Shown here piece by piece: positions 25,917 to 33,070 of a stretch of 33,070 nt of DNA; the first letter of the stretch is position 1; every line of letters begins with the position of its first letter. The notes beneath the pieces are model-generated. The model was not told the DNA's origin, ran no database searches, and saw only the letters and a list, made by a program, of their open reading frames with translations. Origin of the DNA: Pyrinomonadaceae bacterium (GTDB taxonomy: Bacteria > Acidobacteriota > Blastocatellia > Pyrinomonadales > Pyrinomonadaceae). The stretch covers positions 1-33,070 of the forward strand of contig JACCYN010000294.1 of assembly GCA_013696465.1 (NCBI GenBank), in the 5' to 3' direction. The translations under genes and the position numbers were made by a program.

Positions 25917-28900
25917 ATGAACACAGAGAATCGCGGGCATATGTTTGACCACGAAGCGACGGAAACGGAAGCCGCGTCTTCTCTTCCGGCGCAACCGTTA
26001 GAGCGCGTAATGCGCGCGACGTTGCGCGGCGTGAAGGATGGACGAGAGCGACGCACAATCACGGGGTTGATGCGCGAACTTCGCAAACTTCCGGCGGATG
26101 TCGCGCGCGCAATCGTTGAGACGAGCGCAGCACTGGCGGGCGTGAACTTGCGCGCCGGTGTCGAGTTTCTGCGCGTCGCTCCGCAAGCGGCGCAGGTGTT
26201 AGACGCGAATAATCTACGACAATGGGGAGAGCTAGGGCGGCGTCTGGCGGGAGGGGACGCGGAAAGAGCGGCAGCATTTTTCGCAGACGGAGCGGAGAAT
26301 CTAAATTCGCTGCCCGCGCAATCGCGTTCTTTGTTGTTGGAAGTCTGTTTGCGACAAGCGGGGCTTTCAATTGTCATCGCGCTCGACACATTTAAGCGCA
26401 CGCCGCTTCTACTCGCGCAAAACTTTCGTGACGAGCAATCGCTCCACCGTCTCCTCCTCATCACAAACGAGATCGCACGCCGCTCGGCGCGCCACAGCGC
26501 GGATTTTATCAACGCTTCCGCGTCGGTCGCCGCGCGCCTCGAAGATTTTAACGACGATAAGTCGCTTGTTGGCGAAGCCGCGTTGAAAGTGGCGGAAGCT
26601 TTCGCTTTGAGCGCGGGCGGCATGGCAGCGGATTTATGGGCGCGACTCCCCGCCGCGCTGCGTGATCTGAACACAAAAGACGCGCTAAAACTTTTTCGCT
26701 TAACCGAGAAATTCTTAGAACGTGGCGGCGCGGCGGCGCTGGGCGTTTTAGAAGCGGGCGGCGAAGTTTTGCGTTTGCTGCCCGCAGCCTTTGACGAGTG
26801 GACGCGGTTGCTAGAGACGATTGCGGCGGAAGGCAATCCGGTGTTGAGCAGTTTGACGCGCACGACCCCTGCGACGCTACACGGACTTGCAACGCACGGT
26901 GAGCGGGCGCACAGGAGTGAGACCGCGCGTCGCGTGATCGCCGCCACCGTCGAGGTTGCGCGCGTGGATGCGGAAGCCGCGCTGCTCTGCTTTCGTTCCG
27001 CGCCCGTTGCCTTGAAACGAGCCACAAACGTCGAAAGCTTTGAACGCTGGGCGCGCGAGGGACTTGGCTTGAGCGGGGCAGGCGCGCGCGCGCGGCGAAG
27101 TTATTTTGCGCTTGAAACGCGGCGAAGCCACGAGCGACTCGGAGACGAAAGCGGCGGACTCCGACTTGAAGATGTCGCACACACGCTGCGCCTCTACGTC
27201 GAGGCTTTAACGAATCGCACGGTTGATGTCGCGCCGCTCGCACACTTTAACGCGGAGGCGAGCATCAACGACGGGCGCACGATTCATTTGCCGTCGGTCG
27301 TCCACGAGTTTGAACGTGAGGAATTAAATTTTCGTCTTTACAAAACGCTCGCCGCGCACGCCGCCGGGCAAATCGAATTCAACACGCACGAGAGCGGAAG
27401 CGACGATCTGAGAGACGCCTACCACGCGCTCGGCGAACTCTACGCGCCGGAGAACGCGGACGCGCGCGATGCTTTTGCCTTAGACGGCTACATCAACGAA
27501 ATCTCCGCCGGAGAAAAAGCCCTCGCGCCGGAAGAGGAAAACCGACGGCTAGAACAAACGCGCCGCCGTCTGCCTTCCGGCGGAGATTACCACGCCGTGC
27601 TCACGCTCTTCCCGCAAGCCTCGCTCGCCGCGCGCATCTTCGGCACGCTTGAGAACGGCCGTATTGATCGTCGTCTGCGCCACACCTATCGCGGCTTGCG
27701 GCGCGACCTCGATTTCGTCAGTCTTCACCTGCGGCAGAATCGCCCCGCAATCACGCGCCTTTCCCCAGCGCTCGTTCCCTTCGAGTTGCTTTTCCAGATC
27801 GCGCTCTGCGGCGGCGCGCTCGACGACGCGCGGCAGTTCTACTCGCAGATCGTCTCCGAACTCGAATCAATCGTCGCCGATTATCTTTCTTCTTCCACCG
27901 CGACGGTCGCAGACACGCTGATGGCGACGAGCCGCGTCTATTCGCTTTTTCAATCCGTTGTGCCGGACGAGTCGCAACAATCGCAGCAACCCGAAGCCGC
28001 CATCGAAGGGGCGGACGCCGAGCAGCAGGGAGAGAATTCGTTGCAGAACGAAATCAAAGATTCAACCAAACAGAAAAAGAAGCAGCAACAGAAAAGGAAG
28101 CAACCTGACGCGCAAGAGCTTTTCAACGCTTGGGCGCGCGCGGAGAATCTCGCAAGCGATTCCGACCCGCTCGACGGCAACTACGCTTACAACGCGGGAA
28201 GAGAAACGCCCGAACAAGATTTGGAACCCGGCGATACGGCTTACGCTTACGACGAGTGGGACAGAGAGTTATCGGATCACCGCGTGAATTGGTGTCGCGT
28301 GATCGAAAAGAGCGTGCGACGTGGCGACCGTTCATTCGTCGAACTCGCTCGCTCGCGTTATCGCGGATTGATTTCTTCGATCCGTCATCAGTTTCAACTC
28401 ATGCGTCCCGAAGGCTTGCGGCGCGTGCAGAATGAGTTGGACGGCGACGACTATAATCTTGACGCTGTGATTGGCTACGTCGCCGACCGCCGCGCCGCCG
28501 TGCAAACAGGAATTGATCATCATTCCGAACGCCTCTACACGAAACGTCTGCGCCGCGAGCGCGATGTGGCGGTCGCTTTCCTCCTCGATCAATCTTCTTC
28601 GACGGCGCGCACCATCGGGCGTCACCCGCTCCAACCTTACACGCATCCGGGCAAGCGCATCATCGAAGTAGAAAAGGAAGGTTTGGTTTTGATGAGCGAA
28701 GCGCTCGAAGCTGTCGGCGACCGATACGCCATTTACGGCTTCACTTCGGAAGGGCGACGCAACGTGCGCTTCTACGTCGTCAAGGATTTTGACGAGCGAT
28801 ACGACGCCGAGATCGAGCGGCGCATCGGCGGCATCAATTATCAAAACAACACGCGACTCGGCGCGGCCGTTCGCCACGCTGCGGCGAAACTCGCCCGCCA

Positions 28901-29168
28901 AGACGCGCGCACGCGCTTGCTCATCATCCTCTCCGACGGACGCCCCTACGATCACGATTACGGCGATTCGGCTTACGCCCGCGAAGACACGCGCGCTGCG
29001 TTGCGCGCGGCCAGACTCGATAACGTCACGCCCTTCTGCATCACGATTGACCGCGACTCGGAAGCGGAACTGCGCGAGCTTTACGGCGAAGTCGGCTACA
29101 CGATTATTGACGATGTGTTAAGTTTGCCGGAGCGGATGCCTGCCATCTATCGCCGCCTGACCGCGTAA
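25917..29168 (+). CDS. CbbO/NorD-like vWA protein, very long
   Basis: This is a 1083-residue partner of the MoxR ATPase. The C-terminal vWA domain (about 885-1083) has a full metal-ion-dependent adhesion site: DQSSS at 891-895, T979 in NNTRLGAA and D1007 in LSDGRPYD. Upstream lies a charged low-complexity linker (about 690-760, Gln/Lys-rich, [12 protein letters not shown]). The N-terminal half is helical-repeat-like and shares the acidic, Ala-rich style of NorD/CbbO proteins. Members I know are roughly 600-800 residues, so this one is clearly extended. The protein probably docks the ATPase hexamer to its client through the vWA metal site. The start is uncertain: AAAGGG directly abuts the ATG at 25917, and an in-frame ATG at 25941 is an alternative. 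Confidence 0.88.
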   Translation: MNTENRGHMFDHEATETEAASSLPAQPLERVMRATLRGVKDGRERRTITGLMRELRKLPADVARAIVETSAALAGVNLRAGVEFLRVAPQAAQVLDANNLRQWGELGRRLAGGDAERAAAFFADGAENLNSLPAQSRSLLLEVCLRQAGLSIVIALDTFKRTPLLLAQNFRDEQSLHRLLLITNEIARRSARHSADFINASASVAARLEDFNDDKSLVGEAALKVAEAFALSAGGMAADLWARLPAALRDLNTKDALKLFRLTEKFLERGGAAALGVLEAGGEVLRLLPAAFDEWTRLLETIAAEGNPVLSSLTRTTPATLHGLATHGERAHRSETARRVIAATVEVARVDAEAALLCFRSAPVALKRATNVESFERWAREGLGLSGAGARARRSYFALETRRSHERLGDESGGLRLEDVAHTLRLYVEALTNRTVDVAPLAHFNAEASINDGRTIHLPSVVHEFEREELNFRLYKTLAAHAAGQIEFNTHESGSDDLRDAYHALGELYAPENADARDAFALDGYINEISAGEKALAPEEENRRLEQTRRRLPSGGDYHAVLTLFPQASLAARIFGTLENGRIDRRLRHTYRGLRRDLDFVSLHLRQNRPAITRLSPALVPFELLFQIALCGGALDDARQFYSQIVSELESIVADYLSSSTATVADTLMATSRVYSLFQSVVPDESQQSQQPEAAIEGADAEQQGENSLQNEIKDSTKQKKKQQQKRKQPDAQELFNAWARAENLASDSDPLDGNYAYNAGRETPEQDLEPGDTAYAYDEWDRELSDHRVNWCRVIEKSVRRGDRSFVELARSRYRGLISSIRHQFQLMRPEGLRRVQNELDGDDYNLDAVIGYVADRRAAVQTGIDHHSERLYTKRLRRERDVAVAFLLDQSSSTARTIGRHPLQPYTHPGKRIIEVEKEGLVLMSEALEAVGDRYAIYGFTSEGRRNVRFYVVKDFDERYDAEIERRIGGINYQNNTRLGAAVRHAAAKLARQDARTRLLIILSDGRPYDHDYGDSAYAREDTRAALRAARLDNVTPFCITIDRDSEAELRELYGEVGYTIIDDVLSLPERMPAIYRRLTA

Positions 29169-29184
29169 ACAAACGGACAAAATT

Positions 29185-30120
29185 ATGAGCGAACAAATTT
29201 ATGATTGCATAGTGGTCGGCGCGGGCCCCGCCGGACTCTCCGCCTCGCTCTTTCTCGCGCGCTACCGTCGCCGCGTGCTCACCTTTCATCACAACAGCCC
29301 GCGTAACATCTATTCGCACGGTGTCCACGGCTTTCTCGGTCATCATGGCATTCTGCCGACGGAGCTTTTAGAGCGCGGTCGCAAGGAAGTCACCGAGCAC
29401 GGCGGACTCGTCATTGAAGGCTGCGTTACGAAAGTTGAACGCCTCACGGATGATCTCTTTCGCGTCTCAACCGGCAACGAAAAGATCGTCGGGCAATCTT
29501 TCGATGCGCGCCGCTTGATTCTCGCCACAGGCTTGCGCGATCTCACGCCGGACTGTCCGGGCTTTACTGATTTCTACGGGCTCACCGTGCATCACTGCCC
29601 CGATTGCGACGGCTTTGAAATCACCAACAAGCGCGTCGTCGTGCTCGGACACGGCAAAAAGGCCGTCGGCTTCACGCTCAACATGCTGACGTGGACGGAT
29701 CAGTTGACGCTCATCACCAACGGCGATCCGGGTGACATTGAAGAAGAGCATTACGCGAAACTCAAAGAATTCAATATCGCGGTCACTGATCAACGGGTCG
29801 TCAAACTTGAGGGCGACGTGGAAGCGAAGCAACTTCAGCGCGTGCGTTTTGAAGACGGCGATGCGCTCGAATGCGACTCGCTCTTTTTCAACTTCGGCGT
29901 CAAACCCGCGTCCGACCTGCACACGCAACTCGGCTGCCGTCTCGACGAAGAATGCGGCATCGTCTGGGTTGACGACCTGCAACAGACGAGCGTAAGAAAC
30001 GTCTACGCCGCCGGAGACTTAACGCCCAACTCGCAACTCGCCGTCGTCGCCGCCGCTGAAGGCGCAATGGCCGCGATTCACGTTCACAAATCGCTGATAC
30101 CGGAAGAGCAGCGCGTTTGA
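29185..30120 (+). CDS. thioredoxin-reductase-like flavoprotein
   Basis: This is a 311-residue FAD/NAD(P)H oxidoreductase of the thioredoxin-reductase group. The FAD motif VVGAGPAGLSA (10-20), LILATGLRDLTP, a redox-active CPDC (138-141, HHCPDCDGF) and AAGDLTPNSQLAVVAAAEGAMAA near the end are all visible. The NAD(P) motif is atypical: VVVLGHGKKAVGF instead of GGGNSA-type, and no HRRD-like NADPH-binding run is seen. The electron acceptor may therefore not be ordinary thioredoxin. It starts 16 bases after the vWA gene and its stop abuts the YbdK-type ligase gene, so the genes are probably co-transcribed. Confidence 0.9.
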   Translation: MSEQIYDCIVVGAGPAGLSASLFLARYRRRVLTFHHNSPRNIYSHGVHGFLGHHGILPTELLERGRKEVTEHGGLVIEGCVTKVERLTDDLFRVSTGNEKIVGQSFDARRLILATGLRDLTPDCPGFTDFYGLTVHHCPDCDGFEITNKRVVVLGHGKKAVGFTLNMLTWTDQLTLITNGDPGDIEEEHYAKLKEFNIAVTDQRVVKLEGDVEAKQLQRVRFEDGDALECDSLFFNFGVKPASDLHTQLGCRLDEECGIVWVDDLQQTSVRNVYAAGDLTPNSQLAVVAAAEGAMAAIHVHKSLIPEEQRV

Positions 30121-30134
30121 GTAAAGTGAAAGTT

Positions 30135-31244
30135 ATGATTTCGCAAAACGAAGAATTCACAATTGGCGTTGAAGAGGAATATCAGATCGTTCATCCGCAA
30201 ACGCGCGAGTTGCGTCCGCGCGCCGAGCGCATCTTGGCGCAGGAGGCGGTCGGCGACAATGTGACGCCGGAGCTTTACCTTTCGCAGATCGAGATCGGAA
30301 CGCCGATCTGCCACACCCTTGCAGACGTGCGCGGCGAACTCACGCGCTTGCGCCGCGAAGTCGTCCGTGCCGCCCTGCGCGACGGCTCGCGCATCGCCGC
30401 CGCCGGAACGCATCCCTTTTCGCACTGGGAAGATCAGCTGATCACGCCGAAGGCGCGCTACGTCGGCATCTGGCAGGATTATCAACAACTCGCCCGCGAA
30501 CATTTGATATTCGGCTGCCACGTTCACGTCGGAGTCAAAGACCGCGAACTTGCGATCCAAGTTATCAACCGTGTGCGCCCGCACCTCCACACGCTGCTCG
30601 CGCTCGCCGCCAACTCTCCCTTCTGGCTTGGCAACGACACGGGCTATGCGAGTTTCCGCACCGAAGTCTGGCGACGCTGGCCGATGTCCGGCACGCCACA
30701 GGTTCTCGCGTCGCGCGCCGATTATGATTCTTTAGTTGAGGAGTTGGTCGCAACTGAGAGCGTTACCGATGCCTCGAAGATTTACTGGGACGTGCGCCCG
30801 GCGTTGCGCTTCGAGACGGTAGAGTTTCGCGTGACGGACGTATGTCTGACGATTGACGAAGCGGTGATGGTGGCGGGATTGACGCGCGCCCTCGCCCGCA
30901 CGTGCTTCGAGCACGCGCGGCGTGATGCGCCGTTTGATCACGCGCGCCCCGAACTGCTGCGGGCGGCGAAATGGAGAGCCGCGCGTTACGGGTTGGACGC
31001 CGATTTGATTGACGTTGAAGCGAAGGCGTCAGCGCCCGCCGCCGAAGTGATTGAAAACTTTCTCGGCTTCTTACGCCCGTCGCTCGAAGCTCATGGCGAG
31101 TGGGACGAGATTTCGGCGCTCGTGCGCGAAACAGTCGGGCGCGGCAACGGCGCGAGTCGGCAGCGCGCGGCTTACGCGCAAGCAAACAGCCTCGAAGATG
31201 TTGTTGATTTTATCGCCGCTGAGACGGCAAAAGGTGTAGCATAA
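30135..31244 (+). CDS. YbdK-type carboxylate-amine ligase, GCS2 family
   Basis: This is a 369-residue member of the GCS2 family, which includes weak glutamate-cysteine ligases such as YbdK. The start FTIGVEEEYQIVHPQTRELRP, the segment GTHPFSHWEDQ, GCHVHVGVKDRELAIQV, ANSPFWLGNDTGYASFR and RWPMSGTP are all typical, and length matches. The reaction would be ATP-dependent joining of an amine to the gamma-carboxylate of Glu, with the true substrate not evident. The track opens at a TTG (30117) overlapping the previous stop; I prefer ATG 30135, behind AAAGTGAAAG. A bulged RNA structure follows its stop, before the ATP-grasp gene. Confidence 0.9.
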   Translation: MISQNEEFTIGVEEEYQIVHPQTRELRPRAERILAQEAVGDNVTPELYLSQIEIGTPICHTLADVRGELTRLRREVVRAALRDGSRIAAAGTHPFSHWEDQLITPKARYVGIWQDYQQLAREHLIFGCHVHVGVKDRELAIQVINRVRPHLHTLLALAANSPFWLGNDTGYASFRTEVWRRWPMSGTPQVLASRADYDSLVEELVATESVTDASKIYWDVRPALRFETVEFRVTDVCLTIDEAVMVAGLTRALARTCFEHARRDAPFDHARPELLRAAKWRAARYGLDADLIDVEAKASAPAAEVIENFLGFLRPSLEAHGEWDEISALVRETVGRGNGASRQRAAYAQANSLEDVVDFIAAETAKGVA

Positions 31245-31348
31245 AAGCTCGTCGCTCTTCCGTCCGAACGTCATGTTCGACTGAGATACTGTGCTGTAGG
31301 GAATGCTCGTGCATCCCGGCGACGAAGCTTATCTTGCATCGCGCAAGA
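31245..31348 (+). promoter_or_regulatory. structured leader RNA upstream of ATP-grasp gene
   Basis: AAGCT-CGTCGC (31245-31255) pairs with GCGACG-a-AGCTT (31319-31330), giving 11 bp with one bulge. Inside are GTCcGAAC/GTTCGAC (31262-31281) and GGGaATGC/GCATCCC (31299-31317), each with one bulged base, giving a three-way junction. A further hairpin, TCTTGC/GCAAGA (31332-31348), comes next. The ATP-grasp Shine-Dalgarno (AGGGA) and ATG at 31389 lie downstream. A cis-acting regulatory RNA is my inference. No known class was matched. Confidence 0.45.
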
Positions 31349-31388
31349 GTGATTACGCTTTGGCGCGTTCGTATCAGGGATTTTGCTT

Positions 31389-32774
31389 ATGGCTGATGAA
31401 TCAACACAAGCCGCCGTTCAATGGTTGAACGAGCGACTCTCCGACGCTCCCGAACTGACGCCCGAACTGTTCGACGAATTGCGCGCCCGTCAACGCGAGC
31501 AGGGACTCCTGCACGGCGACCGCCCGATCTGCTCGTACCTTCGCCCGTTCCTCTTGCCGCGTGCGCGTTACCGCGAGATCACGGAAGCGGCCGAAACAAT
31601 TGCGCAGGCGATGGAACGCCTTGTGGCGCGCGCGCTCGAAGACGACGCGGTGATGAGCGAATTGGGTTTAACCGAAAAGGAGATCGCCTTCGCGGGCATT
31701 GATCCCGGCTACAGTCCTCTCTGCGTCAACAGCCGTCTCGACGCTTTTCTCACCGAAACAGATTTCAAGTTTCTCGAATACAACGCGGAGAGTCCAGCCG
31801 GATTAACCGACGGCGTGCTGTCGGAGAATGTCTTCTACGATCTGCCCCACATGAAAGAGTTTTTGCAACGCTTTCCACATTGGCGACCGCAGCCGCACCG
31901 TCAAATCCTGCCCGCATTGCTCGGCGCGTACCGCGAATGGAGCAGCAAGCGCGGCGAAACGAAAGAGCGGCCGAACATTGCGATTGTTGATTGGAAGGGC
32001 GTTGCGACCGAGAACGAGTTTCACGTTCTGAAAAGAATCTTTGAGGCGGAAGGCTATCAGACTGTGATCGCCGATCCGCATGATCTGCGTTACGAAAATG
32101 GTCGGCTCGCAGTTGGTGATTTCGAGATTGACATTCTCTACAAGCGCGTGATCATTCACGAATTTTTGGCGAAGTTTGATGAGACGCACCCCGTCGCGCG
32201 CGCCTATGCGGAAGGAAAAGTTTGCATCGCCAATTCGTTTCGCACCAAGGTGGCACACAAGAAAGCCAGCTTCAGCGTTTTAAGCGACGAACGCTTTTCT
32301 CATCTTTTCACGCGCGAGCAACTCGACTGCATCAGCCGATGCATTCCTTGGACGCGCAACGTGAGGAGAAGGAGAACGATCTTTGAGAACGCGGAACATG
32401 ATTTAATTGATCTGATTAAACGCAAACGCGAAGAGATGGTCTTAAAGCCGAACGACGACTACGGTGGACACGGTGTTGTGCTCGGCGCGGAAGTGACCGA
32501 CGCCGAATGGGACGCGCACATCGCGCGTGCGCTCGAAGAATCGTTCGTCGTGCAACAGCGCGTAGCTGTGCGCAAAGAGTTGATGCCTGAGTTCACAGAC
32601 GTACTCCGGTGGGAAGAACTGCTCGTTGACTTTGATCCGTTTCTTTTTCTCAACAAAGCTCACGGCGGCATCGTGCGCCTGTCGTCGTCATCGCTCTGCA
32701 ATGTTTCGTCGGGCGGCGGCGTGACGGCTCTCTTGATTTTAGAAGACGAAGCGACGGACGCGCAGCCCGATTAA
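31389..32774 (+). CDS. circularly permuted ATP-grasp-like ligase
   Basis: This encodes 461 residues from the ATG at 31389; the track start at 31383 is TTG, and AGGGA lies 9-10 bases upstream of the ATG. The segments FLEYNAESPAGLTDG, VDWKGVATENEFHVLKRIFE, MVLKPNDDYGGHGVVLG (nucleotide-binding type), and SSSSLCNVSSGGGVTAL resemble circularly permuted ATP-grasp proteins related to glutathionylspermidine synthase. The activity would be an ATP-dependent carboxylate-amine ligation, with substrates unknown. It follows the YbdK-type ligase, which also makes amide bonds, so the pair may build a small peptide or modified thiol. The structured leader sits directly in front of it. Confidence 0.75.
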   Translation: MADESTQAAVQWLNERLSDAPELTPELFDELRARQREQGLLHGDRPICSYLRPFLLPRARYREITEAAETIAQAMERLVARALEDDAVMSELGLTEKEIAFAGIDPGYSPLCVNSRLDAFLTETDFKFLEYNAESPAGLTDGVLSENVFYDLPHMKEFLQRFPHWRPQPHRQILPALLGAYREWSSKRGETKERPNIAIVDWKGVATENEFHVLKRIFEAEGYQTVIADPHDLRYENGRLAVGDFEIDILYKRVIIHEFLAKFDETHPVARAYAEGKVCIANSFRTKVAHKKASFSVLSDERFSHLFTREQLDCISRCIPWTRNVRRRRTIFENAEHDLIDLIKRKREEMVLKPNDDYGGHGVVLGAEVTDAEWDAHIARALEESFVVQQRVAVRKELMPEFTDVLRWEELLVDFDPFLFLNKAHGGIVRLSSSSLCNVSSGGGVTALLILEDEATDAQPD

Positions 32775-32833
32775 AGTCAGGCGCGGCGGTCGCACTAAAA
32801 GATCACACCACGAAATCTTCACGTCAATCGTAG

Positions 32834-32863
32834 TTGAGAGGAGCGAAGCGCGTGCGGTATATT
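32834..32863 (+). promoter_or_regulatory. tRNA-Ser promoter
   Basis: TTGAGA (32834-32839) and TATATT (32858-32863) are 18 bases apart. The transcript would start near 32870, 12 bases upstream of the tRNA. Confidence 0.6.
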
Positions 32864-32881
32864 GTCGGCGAACCTTTTTGT

Positions 32882-32964
32882 GGAGGCTTAGGCTAATTGG
32901 TAAGTCAGCAGTCTTGAAAACTGCCGCGCGAAAGCGCTTGGGGGTTCGAGTCCCTCAGCCTCCG
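32882..32964 (+). tRNA. tRNA-Ser(UGA)
   Basis: This is an 83-base tRNA without encoded CCA. The acceptor stem GGAGGCT/AGCCTCC is perfect. The D stem is GGC/GTC, the anticodon stem is GCAGT/ACTGC and the loop CTTGAAA gives anticodon TGA at 32915-32917. A short variable hairpin (GCGC-GAAA-GCGC) is present, and the T loop is TTCGAGT. The discriminator is G, as in serine tRNAs. The variable arm is at the short end for the type. Confidence 0.93.
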
Positions 32965-33061
32965 TTCCAATCTCTCAAAATAGCTAACCACCAAAAAGCC
33001 ACAACATACGGCGGCGCGACATCGAGCGGGAGCGCGAAGGAGACTGAAGCCGGAGGTTGCG

Positions 33062-33070
33062 ATGACCAAC
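33062..33070 (+). CDS. start of a gene cut by the window edge
   Basis: ATG ACC AAC at the end of the window follows GGAGG with a 5-base spacer (GGAGGTTGCGATG), a strong ribosome binding site. The product is unknown because only three codons are present. Confidence 0.45.

Noticed and set aside
25883-27025. 380-residue minus-strand ORF across the vWA gene
   Set aside because: Ser/Arg/Ala-rich low-complexity translation typical of the antisense frame of GC-rich DNA. The plus-strand frame holds recognisable motifs.
31279-31303. CTGAGATAC followed by TAGGGAA resembles conserved parts of a TPP riboswitch
   Set aside because: The conserved ACCTGAT...GGATAATGCC segment between them is missing, the spacing is far too short, and the pairing found is different. 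The genes downstream are not thiamine genes.
1-33070. CRISPR arrays, insertion sequences, prophage or integrase genes
   Set aside because: No regularly spaced direct repeats, transposase or integrase motifs were seen in any frame.

Overview
The window looks like a chromosomal segment of a moderately GC-rich Gram-negative bacterium, most likely an Acidobacteriota member near Blastocatellia/Pyrinomonadaceae. This is inferred from the style of the genes, not from a search: an acidobacterial-type ECF sigma factor (TIGR02999-like) next to a receptor Ser/Thr kinase, a TPR protein ending in a TonB C-terminal domain, SppA/SecA export genes, and many helical-repeat hypothetical proteins. I see no insertion sequence, prophage or CRISPR array. 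Most of the window is housekeeping DNA with several accessory patches.

Layout. 1-1415: a small beta-rich protein, a ChrR-like cupin and a helical hypothetical, ending at a strong bidirectional terminator shared with ispH (1512-2378, -). 2651-5461 (-): a Ski2-like DExH helicase, divergent from a TonB-like membrane protein (5566-6642). 6696-7394: an AT-rich secreted orphan. 7726-10503: secA with a leader hairpin and a strong terminator. 10619-12981: a TPR-TonB protein and a helical hypothetical. 13123-13650 (-): a DUF2227 membrane protein. 13920-14206: an orphan promoter-to-terminator unit that looks like a structured RNA. 14312-15983 (-): fabG and galU. 16176-17465: serS.

17540-21474 is the most unusual region. 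A secreted lytic-transglycosylase-like protein (-) is divergent from an ECF sigma factor (+). The sigma gene is followed by a Ser/Thr kinase whose extracytoplasmic part is a second copy of the same transglycosylase-like protein. The standalone and fused copies align over their whole length, keep the catalytic-type Glu and keep a Cys pair at identical spacing. The divergent promoter region holds a perfect 12-bp inverted repeat. I infer a cell-wall-sensing kinase/sigma circuit in which a peptidoglycan-cleaving or peptidoglycan-binding domain is the sensor.

21483-24600 (-): sppA and mnmA. 24903-32774 (+) is a co-directional run: a CbbQ/NorQ-type MoxR ATPase, a very long CbbO/NorD-type vWA protein, a thioredoxin-reductase-like flavoprotein with a CPDC motif, a YbdK-type glutamate-cysteine ligase homologue and a circularly permuted ATP-grasp-like ligase. 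The last three resemble the parts of a small-thiol or peptide pathway (two ligases plus a reductase). The ATP-grasp gene has a 5' leader that folds into a bulged three-way junction. The window ends with tRNA-Ser(UGA), its promoter, and the first codons of another gene.
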